Source: Lepus europaeus (lineage: Eukaryota > Chordata > Mammalia > Lagomorpha > Leporidae). From it: 64,000 nt of DNA. Positions 33,346 to 45,740 of the stretch are shown here, piece after piece. Location of the stretch: contig NC_084836.1 of NCBI RefSeq assembly GCF_033115175.1, positions 66,902,797-66,966,796 on the forward strand. The letters are read 5' to 3'. Positions within the stretch are counted from its first letter, which is position 1; the number at the start of each line of letters is the position of its first letter. A program made the position numbers and the translations under genes. Under the pieces are notes generated by a model. That model was not told where the DNA came from. It saw nothing but the letters and a program-made list of their open reading frames with translations, and did not search any database.

Positions 33346-33589
33346 CAAATATCTATATTTTAAATTCATTTTTTCATATAATTTATTGAATACCTAGCAT
33401 AGTCCCTGACACATTTGTTGAATGGATCTGTTTCATATTGCCTTGTGCCTTGCACTGAGCACATAAGTTCTCAGTGAACATTCGTCCCGATTAATGATGG
33501 ATAGCGTTGTTCCTTAGAACAGCGGGGGTCAGTGTTTTCCAGGGTGGGATATGGCAGACGACTCCTTGTCCACTGCCTGCATCGATTCA

Positions 33590-33765
33590 ATTACCGACCA
33601 GCTGGCTAAACCCAGGCAAGTCACCTAATTGTGTGTACCCCAAGCTCATCCCATGGAAAACGGGGATAATTATAGGGCCTACTGTATAAGGCCTTGTGTT
33701 AAATGGAAAAATTCACAGCATGATCTAAACACATAGTAAGCACTCAAAAAATAGAAGCTGTTCTT
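33590..33765 (+). repeat. MIR
   Basis: 'ccaggcaagtcacctaattg', 'aacggggataattatagggc' and 'cacatagtaagcactcaaaa' follow MIR consensus order. Confidence 0.8.
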
Positions 33766-34639
33766 CTTAGCTTTGCGACTCAGCTGTTGGCTATTGGCCT
33801 TTATTCTGGGTGAAAGATAAAAAAGCAAAAACAGTTAAGATTTGAGTCCTTGAACTCTTAACCTATCCCAGGACCTTGAGCCGTCTCTTCCTCCAGCAGC
33901 TCCTTCCCTAACTCATAAATCTTGACTAATGACACAGACATGTCACCCTAATGTTTGTGCAGTGTGCAGCCCCCTAACTTATTAAGTGTTTGGAGATTCT
34001 GCGCCCGCTCGGTCACAGAAGCAAAACAAATCCAAACAACTTGGAAAAGGCAGAGGCTCCGTAACTTAGAGCAGTGGAGAACTGAAAATCTATCCTTAGA
34101 CTGTAGGTAATCCTTTAACTCGGGGAGGTGGAGAGAGAATGCAACGTGCATTGTTATCCTAATTAATCTAAGCCACTTAAAAGGCTTGGGCAAACCTGCT
34201 GTAAGTGGCTTGTTGTGACAGGTCCCTTTGAAGGTCAATGCTGCTCCTGCCATCACCCCCAGGAAATGCACTCCCTTCCCCACCTCGGGTGTTGTTGAAA
34301 ACAGCCGGTCAGTGTGCAAAGTAGTTTTATGCAAGGCTCATCCCCCAGCTAATAAGCAATGTTTATCTTTCCCTGGCTCTAACACTCTAAACTGGCTCTT
34401 GAGCCGCCCTAAGCTTTAGGCTTGGTGCCTCTGTAACGTGCGGCTGGCTAGAATACCTATCACACAGGTGGTTGTGAAAAGTGAAGTCGAGGGCGGACCT
34501 CACAGCCTCCAGCCCACTGTAAATCGTTACGCAGAAGGCGTTAGCGCTGTAAATCCTCCCCACCCCCAACAATGCACGTTACAAACCAGCAGCCACCCCT
34601 AATGCAGCTGGCTCCCTCCTAAGGGATCCTGGGCTGTGA
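33766..34639. other. Unique AT-balanced sequence upstream of the CALCOCO1 promoter
   Basis: Includes 'gttatcctaattaatctaag' at 34153 and 'cctaacttattaagtg' at 33972, so distal promoter elements are possible. No exon or repeat recognised. Confidence 0.3.
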
Positions 34640-34890
34640 AGTCCTTTGGTGGCCACGCCCTCCTGCTGTCAGGCAACTAGGAACTACGCCTCCCAGGACG
34701 CCACGGGGAGGCCGCGGTCGCGACCGCCCTCGGCCACGCCCCGTTGCGCGCGGCCTCTTGGGACGTGTAGTCCCAAACCCAGCAGGCTCCGCGGCGAAAC
34801 CCGTGGAAGAACTACAAACCCAGAAGCCCTCGCGCTCGCCCGCTCCCTCCCCTCCTGGAGTCGGAGTGCTGTTTTTGTTGTTGGTGAAAG
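34640..34890 (+). promoter_or_regulatory. CALCOCO1: CALCOCO1 CpG-rich TATA-less promoter with three ZNF143/Staf-type motifs
   Basis: A short CpG-rich block lies directly upstream of the first exon donor. It has no TATA box. Three ACTACA..CCC-type sites fit the ZNF143/Staf (SBS) consensus: 34681-34702 on +, 34756-34771 on the minus strand, and 34809-34829 on +. 'ggccacgcccc'-like GC/CACCC boxes lie between them. Such motifs are typical of housekeeping and bidirectional promoters, which fits the broad expression of CALCOCO1. The exact start site is not visible; about 34835-34850 is a guess. Confidence 0.75.
34840..34890 (+). other. CALCOCO1: CALCOCO1 exon 1, noncoding 5'UTR (start approximate)
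   Basis: The exon ends with 'gttggtgaaag' at 34890, followed by a good donor GTGAGG at 34891. It has no ATG in frame with the gene. Its 5' boundary is inferred from the promoter motifs just upstream. It splices to exon 2 across a 2127-bp intron. Transcript data could reveal further alternative 5'UTR exons. Confidence 0.6.
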
Positions 34891-37017
34891 GTGAGGGGAA
34901 CAGCTGATACGTCTGTGGGGTAAGAAACTTGGCCTAAATGGGGGGGGGGGCGATCTGACGAGGGGGGAGTCACCCCCTTTTTCAGACTGTGACAGGACAA
35001 TCGGAGCGAACTGTAGAAGCGGGGGTGCAGGAGCGTTTCGGTTTTAACACTCCATACTGGAGCAGCGACCCCCACTGTTTGGGGAGTTGTTGGGTTAAGG
35101 GGGCCGTGAGCCGAGGCGGGGTCGGGGGGGGTGAGAGCCTCCTCCATGTCCTCACCTTCTTCTCGGTTCTTCTCCGTAAAGCTTCATGAGGGAGTTTGAG
35201 GGGGCTGAAGTCTTCGCCCGTCCTCTCCCGGGCACGACTTGGCCCTCGCAAGCCTCACCCGAAATCCGAAGGCCTGTGCTTGGCTGCGTGCCCCTGGGGA
35301 GGGATAACTTCCCAGTTGTGGAATGTCGAGGAGCTCCGGGCCCTGCAGAGCGGGGGGCTGCGCGCCCCCCAGCACGTGACCCTCTGAAGCTGGCCCCATG
35401 CCTACACTTGGGGTGCTCTGGGGCGTGCAGAATGCCTGCAGCTGTTGGGGCTTATCCTAGAAGTTTTGGGGGTTGCTCGGGCTTAGATCTCGGGGGACAA
35501 TGTCGCACTCTCCCTCCCTTAGAAGCCCACCAGGTTGGTATTTGCAGAGAACACGACTAGTTTTATAAAAAGTAGGGATTTTTCAGAGAGCTGGAAACTC
35601 AGAGAACCACTTGAGTCCAGCGCCGTCTGTGTCTGGGAGAGAGAAGCTGTTCCTTCGGTACAGCGGTCGCCTTGCCTTTTGTTTTCTTTTAAAGTTCCTG
35701 ACTTCAGCCTGGTGTGGGCTGGTGATGCTGGGGTTATGCAGCTGGTAGTGGCTCTCACTGGCTGACTGGACGCCGCAGCCCCGGCTGACACAGGAAGCAG
35801 ATTGGTGGGCAGGGAGAAGAGACCCGGGAAGAGTGCCCTCTCAGAGTTCTCTGGATGGGTGTTACTGTCAGTCTTCGTGCTGTGCGGTATTTTCCAATGA
35901 ACTCTCCCCAGCTACCGTGGACCATGCCTATCCTATAAGGTGTCTGTAGCAGTCCAGGTAGATGGAAGGATTCAGGCTGAGGACTGAAGCTAAGGGGAGC
36001 AGAGAGAAGATGGGGAGGGAGATGCCAGAGCCCAGGGAACGCTCAGCCCGCCCGGTTTCTAGTTCTGCCCCAGGCAGAGAATGATGTTAGGTTCTTTTTT
36101 AAACTGCCCCCCCCCCCCGCTTTGCTCAACGTTAAATGTACATCTCCCCTGCTCCTGGCCCTGTGTGACACTTCCCTGTGTCCCTGGCCCAGGGGCGGAG
36201 CCCTCCCAGCCCCCACATTCCATCTCTCCACATTCCTGCTGCATCTTTCGCTCCACCCTTGAAGCTGCCGCCTCCAGAATTCTCGACTTCCTGGAATAAT
36301 GAAGTTGAAGAACAAAACCTGTCTTTCCTTTCCACCCTCCCCTTCCATTTGGCTCTTAGAAGCGAGCAGGCACTTTCTGCTTCGCTAGGATTCGGCCATC
36401 AGAGAAGGGGAGGGGACGGAGCGCTCACACTGTTGGCCGCCCCCCCAGTGACACCCCCAGCCGCAGTCCCAGCTCCAAGGACTCAGCTGCTCCTTGCAGA
36501 AACTGCGTGCGGCTCTCGGGTGTCCCAGTGCAGTCCTGGGTGCAGCTGGGTCAACAAGCTCAGGAGTAGGCAGGGAGCCTGCTTCAGACAAGAGGACCAC
36601 ACCTCAGTTAGTTTGAATTCAAGAGCCAGCAGGGGTGGGATGGGGAGTGCAAGGCTGGAGGGTTTGGAATGTTCACATGGTTAGGAAGGGGAAAAGGAGG
36701 GACCGAGAAGGGGCAGAGCCTTGAATCCTGAGACGTGGTCCAATGTGCGGTGAGAAGTAGACCTAAACTCCGCGAAGGCGAAGGGGCTGTGAGCCCGGGC
36801 AGGCACGTCACAGGAGGGGGTGGGGACTGACTTGGAAGGCCAGACCTATGTCCTACAGACTAAGAGTGATGCCTTTCAAAGATCTTACAACCCTCGGGCA
36901 CTGGAAGTGAGGTGTGCCTTCGTCTCCAAGTAGGGTGGCAGGGCTGTGAGTGGGTGGGCAGAGAGAGGGTAAGGAGAGAGGGAGTGGGCTCTGGGAAATC
37001 ACCCATTTCTTTTGTAG
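34891..37017 (+). other. CALCOCO1: CALCOCO1 intron 1
   Basis: This GT-AG intron of 2127 bp starts in G-rich DNA (34938-34950 and 35100-35130 carry long G runs), which could be a downstream part of the promoter CpG domain. It contains a poly-C run at 36110-36118 but no SINE that I can recognise, unlike introns 4, 6 and 7. The acceptor is 'tttcttttgtag' ending at 37017. Confidence 0.65.
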
Positions 37018-37182
37018 GAGGGCAGCATGGAGGAGTCATCTCTAAGCCGGCCACCATCCCGGGGTGGAGTCACCTTTCTGAATGTCGCCCGGACCTACAT
37101 CCCCAACACCAAGGTGGAATGTCACTACACCCTTCCCCCGGGTACCATGCCCAGCGCCAGTGACTGGATTGGCATCTTCAAG
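37018..37182 (+). CDS. CALCOCO1: CALCOCO1 exon 2: start codon and N-terminal half of SKICH domain (coding from 37027)
   Basis: Nine UTR bases precede the ATG at 37027. The exon encodes residues 1-52, from MEESSLSR to SDWIGIFK, the first strands of the SKICH fold. It ends in phase 0 with 'aag' before the donor GTATCC, a fairly weak site. The sequence matches the human N-terminus almost residue for residue. Confidence 0.95.
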
Positions 37183-40100
37183 GTATCCCTGGAACCTCTT
37201 GTGGCTCAGGATTGTGGGTCATGGGCTGGTTGGAATATGGGGAACATCGGGTGGGTTTCTTGGTGGAGAGGGGAGAAGGGAGAGAGATGGCGCAGACGAC
37301 AGAGCCATCTGTATATGCAAAGCTCCTGTTTCCCCACCGTAGCCTGCTCCTTGCTGGCACACCAGCGTCTGGCCGCCGGCCCTGTCTCTTACCATCCTGT
37401 CCCCCTCGTGCAGTCCCTCAGCCCCTTCCTCCCTCACCATCCACCTCTCCCATCCTGGGCTCTCGCAGGTGGAGGCGGCCTGCGTCCGGGATTACCATAC
37501 ATTTGTGTGGTCTTCGGTGCCCGAGAGTCCGGCTGCTGGTTCTCCCATCCACGCCAGTGTCCAGTTCCAAGGTACAGGGAAGACGGCACACGGGGAGGGC
37601 GGAGCCAAAGCAGCGGAGCTGTGAACGAGGGTGGTGGATAGACTCGGAAACGCAGGCAGAGGATGAGGAAAAGTAAATACAAACAACCACCGTGAGACCG
37701 CATCCAACAGGGCTTAGTAGCCATGACACCGTGGGATTAGCGCAGAATTGGGGGCTTCACAGGACCTCTGGTCCTGCTCCTGCCTGGACAAAGAGGAAGT
37801 CCTCCGTGTAGCTGGGAGGCAGGGGAGAGAGAAGGTGGCATCAAATATTGAGAAGAGGGTGGCCATGAGAGCTGCACTGAGATCTCGACTCTGTTGTGCG
37901 AAAGCTGGTCAGCCTTAGGCAGTTACTTAGCCTCTCTGTCTGTCACCCTAGAAGGCAAAGAGGGCTGGCTGCAGGCAAAGCTGTTAGCACACCATCCGGT
38001 AGGGAGGCGGAGCCTTGGGAAGCAGAGTAGGGAAAGCGCTAACCAGAGAAGGGAGAGGGCTACCCCAAGGAACAGAAATCCTCCATGGGACGGAGAAACA
38101 AAACATGGAGCAGGAAGCCGGGGCGGTGGGTGCTGTGGTATACACCAAGGGCGGGGAGGAAGTGCCTGGGATCACACTGGGGGCCCGGGGCCGGCCTTTT
38201 CCCCACAGCCAGCTACCTGCCCAAACCGGGAGCCCAGCTCTACCAGTTCCGCTATGTGAACCGCCAGGGCCGGGTGTGCGGGCAGAGCCCCCCTTTCCAG
38301 TTCCGAGAGCCGAGGCCCATGGATGAACTGGTGACCCTGGAGGAGGCAGACGGCGGCTCTGACATCCTGCTTGTGGTCCCCAAGGCCACCGTACTGCAGG
38401 TGAGAGGAGAGGGAGCCGGAGGACAGCACGGGGGTGGTGGGGATTCCTCCATTTCCTGCTTCCTTCACGTGTAGCCTCAACAGAAGACCTCATCGGGAGT
38501 TACACCAAGGCCTACCTGCAAGAAAGTCTCCGTGTAATGTAGACGGACTGCAAGCACGCCCCCCCACCCCGACACGGGCCAGCGTAGCCCAGGGCTTCAT
38601 AAGAACTGGCCTTCCTCTTACCACATCCTGCCCAGGCCCTACAGGCCGATGCAGAGGGTCCAAGGAGGCTGTGCCAGGGAACATTCTGAGAAAGGCAGGA
38701 TGAGAACTGCCTCCAAGACCAGGGAGGAGGGAGAGCAGATAGGCAGGGACCCTTCCCGCTCCATCCGATGCCAGAGACACAGCCACATGTGATCCTTAGC
38801 ACTCCACATGCGACTAGTCCACGCTGAGGGATGCATTATGGAGTTTGAAGACTTAGTACGTGTAAAAAAATAATGTGGAAGATCTCAGTCATTTTTTATT
38901 TTTTATTTATTTATTTTTAACAGGCAGAGTGGACAGTGAGAGAGAGAGACAGAGAGAAAGGTCTTCCTTTGCCGTTGGTTCACCCTCCAGTGGCCGCCAC
39001 GGCCAGCGCGCTGAGGCCGGCGCACTGCGCCGATCCGATGGCAGGAGCCAGGTGCTTCTCCTGGTCTCCCATGGGGTGCAGGACCCAAGCACTTGAGCCA
39101 TCCTCCACTGCACTCCGGGGCCACAGCAGAGAGCTGGACAGGAAGAGGGGCAACCGGGACAGAATCCGGCTCCCCAACCGGGACTAGAACCCGGTGTGCT
39201 GGCGCTGCAAGGCGGAGGATTAGTCTATTGAGCCACGGCGCCGGCTCATTTTTTATTTTTTTTAAAAGATTTATTTATTTATTTGAGAGGCAGAATTACA
39301 GACAGAGAGGGGAAGAGATGGAGAGAGAGGTCTTCCATCTGCTGGTTCACTCCCCAATGGCCACAACGACCGGAGCTGGGCCTATCTGAAGCTAGGAGCT
39401 TCCTCTGGGTCTCCCACACTGGTACAGGCACCCAAGCACTTGGATCATCCTCCACTGCTTTCCCAGGCCATAAGCAGGGAGCTGGATTAGAAATGGAAAA
39501 GCTGGGACTCAAACCGGTGCCCATATGGCGTGCCAGCACTGTGGCAGAGACTTAACGTACTACGCCACAGCACCGGCTTCAGATCTCAGTAACTTTTATA
39601 TTGCTTACATGTTGAAAGGATGTACCATATTGCATAGAGTAGATTAGATAAAATATTAAAATAATTCCACATGTTTCTTACTTTTGAAGTGACTACTAGA
39701 AAGGGTAAAATTATTTATGTGGCTTGTATTCTCTTTCTATTGATCATATATAAGAAGAATTAAGGAGTGGAGACAGATATTAGCAAGGAAGACTTCCTAA
39801 AGGAAGTTCAAGGCCAGGTGAGGAGGAAGTGCACTCCCCAGCCAGGAGGGTAAGCCTGAGGAGGTTTCAGAAGGCGAGAATGAGTGGCTTTCCTGTGATT
39901 TAAACAAACTCCGCCCTCTGAAACCCCAAGTCTAAAAAAATATGTGGAGTCAACACAAGAACAGGAAAATGTTTTTATGTCGCATAAATCAGATGTGTGA
40001 CCTGCTGCACTGTATTCTGTTCTCGAATTAGGTTGTGTTTTGTTTTGTTTTGTTTTTTTAGTGGACAGTGAGAGAGAGAGAGACAGAGAGAAAGGTCTTC

Positions 40101-43100
40101 CTTTTGCCATTGGTTCACCCTCCAATGGCCACCGCGGCCAGCACTCTGCGGCCGGCACACCGCACTGATCCAAAGCCAGGAGCCAGGTGCTTCTCCTGAT
40201 CTCCCATGGGGTGCAGGGCCCAAGCACCTGGGCCATCCTCCACTGCACTCCCGGGCCACAGCAGAGAGCTGGACTGGAAGAGGGGCAACCGGGACAGAAT
40301 CCAGCGCCCCGACTGGGACTAGAACCCGGTGTGCCAGCGCCACAGGCGGAGGATTAGCTTATTGAGCCGTGGCGCCGGTCTCGAATTAGTTTTTCTCACT
40401 TAAACCTCATGCCTGGGGCCAGGCATTTTTGCCCAGCAGTAAGACACTGCATCCCACAGCACAATACCTGGCTTCCACACCCAGCTCCGGCTCCAGATTC
40501 TGGCTCCCTGCTGATGCAGACGCTGGGAGGCAGTGGCGATGGCGCACATAATTGGGTTTCTGCCACCCACGTGGAAGACCTGGATTGAGTTCCTGCTCCT
40601 GGTTCCAGTCCCGGCCATTATAGGCATTCAGGGAGTGAACCAGCAGGTAGTAGGAGCTCTCTGTCCATCTCTTTCTCAGTCTCTTTGCCGCTCAGATTAA
40701 TTAGTAAAGCAAAACCTACAACCAAGACTAAGGGATCACATTGGAGATGAGAACACAGATTGAGAGAAATGAAACAACGTGTTCAGAGTCACCTAGCTGA
40801 GAAAAAGTGCACTGGGATTTGAGCCCAAGTGTATCTGACTTCAAAAAAAATGGGGTGAAACTTGGGGAGCCATCTCTGTTGTCTGCGTCCGCAGAGAAAG
40901 ACTTCTGCCAGACGAGGGACTCTCACAGTTGCTGGGTGAGGAAGGGCCCGGCCTGGTGTGGGGAAACAGCAGCTAACAGTGAACCGTGAGCTGGCCTGAA
41001 TGGCTGCGTGGTGGCCAGGAGACATACCAGGCCTCCCCCGGCTCGCCCTCCTCGCCCGTGCTGATGTAACTTCCCAACCCTCACATGCATCCGCAGAGCC
41101 AGAGGGTGGACCCTCAGAACTGGGTGTACGCTAAGCACACCGCTTCCCACCTGCCCCCCGTAGAACCAGCTGGATGAGAGCCAGCAAGAGCGGAATGACC
41201 TGATGCAGCGGAAGCTGCACCTGGAGGGCCAGGTGACAGAGCTGAGGAGCCGCGTGCAGGAGCTCGAGACGGCCCTGGCAGCTGGCAGGCAGGAGCACGC
41301 CGAGCTCCTGGAGCAGTACAAGGTGCGAGTCGGGCCTGGGAGCGGGCGAGGCTGGCCGCGTGCCCAACGGAGAGTGAAGGAGAGATGGCGGTGGGCTTCT
41401 CGGGGGCTGCTGGCATCACAGAAATAGGCTCACTGGGCAGGGAGTAGGATGAGACCTGAGATTCCAGGAGGTCCGTCCCGATGTGTAAGGAGACAGCGCT
41501 CTGAGCGCTGGGATAAGGCGCAAGGTGGCCAGAGTCAGGTGAGGGCGTGTGCCCTTACAGTTTCTTTTTCAGGGAGGGAGTTGGGATGGAGGGCGGGAGC
41601 AGTGAAAACTTGGGTGTGCTTCTCCAGAGATGAGCGATAACCTCCCTTGTCTTCTGGGGGAACCCCTAACTCCAGGGCCTTGCGCGGTCCCACGGGGAGG
41701 TCACGGAAGAACGAGACGTCCTGAGCCGGCAGCAGGGCGACCACGTGGCACGCATCCTGGAGCTGGAAGACGACATCCAGGCCATCAGTGAGAAAGTACT
41801 GACAAAGGAGGTGGAGCTGGACAGGTGAGGGGACCCCAGGGCCTCACGCCCTCCGCATTCCAGCCTCCGGTGCAGGCAGACATGCCTCCCCTTCTCAGCC
41901 TCACTCAGGCTATTCCAGGTCCTGGGGATGTCTTTTTCGTGACTAGCTCTCCTCCATCTCTCCTAAGGCTCTCCTGTATCCCCCACCTTCAGAAATAATC
42001 ACAGCCACCGCTGGTTGTGCCACAGAAGCTACATGAGAGCCGTGGGTGGAGGACTAGGAAGAAGAGAACCAGATAGGACAGTCCATGCAGGTGGGGGCGG
42101 GGGGGGGGTTCCAACTCTTACCCAAGGAAAAATAGGACTGGACTCTGTTCTCCCTATTGAGCAATGTTAGAACTGGTCACCCAGGAATGTTCTGGAATCT
42201 CTCCCTTGGGGGAAAAAGTGGTATAAATCATAGACTCTCACACTGGGAGGGCTGTAAGGCATGTAAGAGGGTGTCTAAGAGACAACCACCCTCCAGAGAA
42301 AGCCTCTGTCCACGCTGGATGGCTGTCCCTTTCATAGCTCTTGTACGAAGCCAAATGCCGCCTTCCTACCACTAGGTAGGGGCCTAGTCTAGACCTCGGA
42401 GGCCATATAGAAGAACTTTCTCTCAGAAAAATGTTATTCCTGGCTGGTGCCATGGCTAACTAGGCTAATCCTCCACCTGCAGTGCTGGCACACCTGGTTC
42501 TGGTCCCAGTCGGGGCACCAGATTCTGTTCCGGTTGCCCCTCTTCCAGTCCAGCTCTCTGCTGTGGCCCGGGAGTGCAGTGGAAGATGGCCCAAGTACTT
42601 GGCCCTGCACCTGCATGGGAGACCAGGAGAAGCACCTGGCTCCTGGCTTCGGATCGGCGCAGTGCATCAGCCATAGCAGCCATTGGGGGGTGAACCAATG
42701 GCAAAGGAAGACCTTTCTCTCTGTCTCTCTCTCTCACTGTCCACTCTGCCTGTCAAAAAAAAAAAAAGTTATTCCTATCACATAGCATAAATATTGATAA
42801 CTTCTCATGCCTGTTCTTCAGATTTTCACTGAGTAAGCTTTCCTATTTTTTCATTTATCAGACACCATTTTTTTTTAAAGATTAATTTATTTATTTGAAA
42901 GAGTTAGAGAGAGATTTTTTTTTTCCCATTCACCGGTTCACTCCCCAAATGACTACAATAGTCAAGGCTGGGTGCCGGCACCGCGGCTCAATAGGCTAAT
43001 CCTCCGCCTTGCAGCGCTGGCACACCGGGTTCTAGTCCCGGTCGGGGCGCTGGATTCTGTCCCGGTTGCCCCTCTTCCAGGCCAGCTCTCTGCTGTGGCC

Positions 43101-45709
43101 CGGGAAGGCAGTGGAGGATGGCCCAAGTGCTTGGGCCCTGCACCCCATGGGAGACCAGGATGAGCACCTGGCTCCTGGCTTTGGATCAGCGCGGTGCGAC
43201 GGCTGCAGCGGTCATTGGAGGGTGAACCAATGGCAAAGGAAGACCTTTCTCTCTGTCTCTCTCTCTCTCACTGTCCACTCTGCCTGTCAAAAAAAAAAAA
43301 AAAAAAATAGTCAAGGCCGGGCCAGGCCAAAGCCAGGAGCCAGAAACTCCATCCAGGTGGCAAGGGTCCAAGCACTTGGGCCATCTTCCACTGCTTTCCC
43401 CAGGCACATTAGCAGGGAGCTGGATCAGAAGTGGAGCAGTGAGGACTTGGGACTTGAACCAGAGCTCACTTGTGATACCAGTGTCACAAGTGGCATCTTT
43501 TTTTTTTTTTAATTTTATTTATTTATTTGAGAGGTAAAGTTACAGACAGTGAGAGGGAGAGACAGAAAAGTCTTCCATCTGCAGGTTCATTTTCCAAATG
43601 GCCACAATGGCCGGAGCTGCGCTGATCTGAGGCCAGGAGCTTCTTCCAGGTCCCCTACATGGGTGAAGTGGCCCAAGAACTTGGGTCATCTTCTACTGCT
43701 TTCCCAGGCCATAGCAGAGAGCTGGGTGGGAAGAGGGGCAGCCGGGACTAGAACCGGTGCTCATATGGGATGCCGGCGCTGCAGGTAGAGGATCAACCTG
43801 CACCACAGTGCCGGCCCCAGGTGGCATCTTAACACACTGAACCACAACTCACAGCACCGGCCCCAAAATGACACAGTTATGTCTCTTTCATTCAGTATTG
43901 GGAGATTTAGTGTTTTCTTTTTTAACTCCTTAAAGCAAAGAGGGCTTCAATCAAAGGCCCAGAATAATAAGCAAAGTTAATCTTTTCCAGGGTATGTTAA
44001 GCCTTGCCTTATAGAGATTCTAGATGTTTATGTTCTAGTACATGGAGTAGAAATGCAGAGACCAGACTGAGTGCCTAGGAAAGGTTGGGCACTGTCTAGA
44101 CCAGGAGTCGGTAAGCTATGACCTGTGTGCTACATCTGGCCTGTCACCTCTTTTGATACAGCCTATAGGTAACAATGATTTTTAATATGTTTCAGTTGTT
44201 AAAGAACAGATTACAAGAAGAGCCATATTTTGTGACGTGAAAAATTATAGGATTTAAATCCCAGTGTTCATAAGTAAAGTTTTATTGGATCACCACGCTT
44301 GGCCATGTACACCTATGTAAATCTCTCTCTCCCACCTCTATGGCTGCTTCTACATCACAGTGACAACACTGAGTGGTTGCCATGGAGACAAGGTGGCCTG
44401 CAAAGCCCAACACACCTACTGTCAGATCCTTCGCAGAAAAAAAGGTTGCTAACTTCTGACCTGGGCCAAAAGTGACTGCCCCTTGTCTAGACAAGACTGG
44501 TTTGAATCTTTGGTTGACTGAAAGCAACCAGGGAGCCATCAACACGAGATTCCTTAAAATGATCCCCAGAGAGAAAAGAAAAACCTTCTAGATTGTGCTG
44601 TAGAGCCGGGAATCTTGGGTTGTTCTTGGGACTGAGCACTGGCTCATCCTGGGGTGGGGGGTGGGGCATCCCAGAGCGAAGTGGAGGTTTGGGCCTGGAG
44701 GACACAGGGAGCAGAGCATAAGACAGAGACCCGAGTCCTCCCTTCCTTCTCTGATGACTGGACTGCCCTGCATGTTGTCGCCTGCCTCACAGGGTGAGAG
44801 ACGCAGTGAAGGCCCTGACTCGGGAGCAGGAGAGGCTCCTCGGCCAGCTGAAGGAGGTGCAAGCCGACAAGGAGCAAAGCGAGGTAAGGGGCTGAGCTGC
44901 TGTGCCTTCTCCGTGGTCCAGCCAGTGCTCGCTGAGTCCTTCCTGTGTGCTGGGCAGCAGGGGGGATAGAAATGCAAAGACCCTGCGTGCATTCTACCGC
45001 GGAACACATACCATATACCCAGATCGGGACTCATCATCAACTCTTCGGGGAGCAGGTGTTTACCCAGCAGTTCAGGCACTTGCATCCCACATCAGAGTAC
45101 TTGGGTTTGAGTCCTGGCTCCGACTCCCGACTCCAGCTTCCTGCGAATGCAGACCCTGGGAGGCAATGGTGTCGGTTCCAGGCTTTGGGGCAGGCCCAGA
45201 CCCAGCCCTGGCTATCACAACCATCTGGTGAGTAAACCAGAGAATGGACGCTCGCTCTGCCTGTCTCTCTCTCTCTCTCTCTTTCTCTCCTCTCAAATAA
45301 TAATTTCTTTTAATTTTTTTTTTTTTTTTACAGGCAGAGTGGACAGTGAGAGAGAGACAGAGAGAAAGGTCTTCCTTTTGCCGTTGGTTCACCCTCCAAT
45401 GGCCGCCGCGGTAGGCGCGCTGTGGCCAGCGCACCGCGCTGATCCAATGGCAGGAGCCAGGTGCTTCTCCTGGTCTCCCATGCGGGTGCAGGGCCCAAGC
45501 ACTTGGGCCATCCTCCACTGCACTCCCTGGCCACAGCAGAGAGCTGGCCTGGAAGAGGGGCAACCGGGACAGGATCGGTGCCCCGACTGGGACTAGAACC
45601 CGGTGTGCCGGCGCCGCAAGGCGGAGGATTAGCCTAGTGAGCCGCGGCGCCGGCCTCTTTTAAATTTTTAATTTTAATATCAACTCATTTAATTTTTTAA
45701 AAAGTTTGT

Positions 45710-45740
<31 letters not shown>

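Larger units (their letters stand above)
42868..43866 (-). repeat. CSINE host split in three by two later SINEs, intron 6
   Basis: Pieces 42868-42972, 43306-43499 and 43821-43866 read through as one minus-strand SINE, from 'ttttaaagattaatttattt' to 'actcacagcaccggcccc'. Confidence 0.9.

Noticed and set aside
1-34600. A HOXC coding exon (homeobox) in the left part
   Set aside because: No homeodomain-type translation (WFQNRRxK or similar) was seen on either strand; the TAAT clusters are binding sites, not coding sequence.
34840-37020. Alternative upstream ATG or coding exon for CALCOCO1 in intron 1
   Set aside because: No frame upstream extends the conserved N-terminus MEES; the ATG at 37027 has a strong context and matches the human start.
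42868-43866. Repeated sequences as a CRISPR-like or satellite array
   Set aside because: The repeats are dispersed SINEs in both orientations with target-site duplications, not a regular array.
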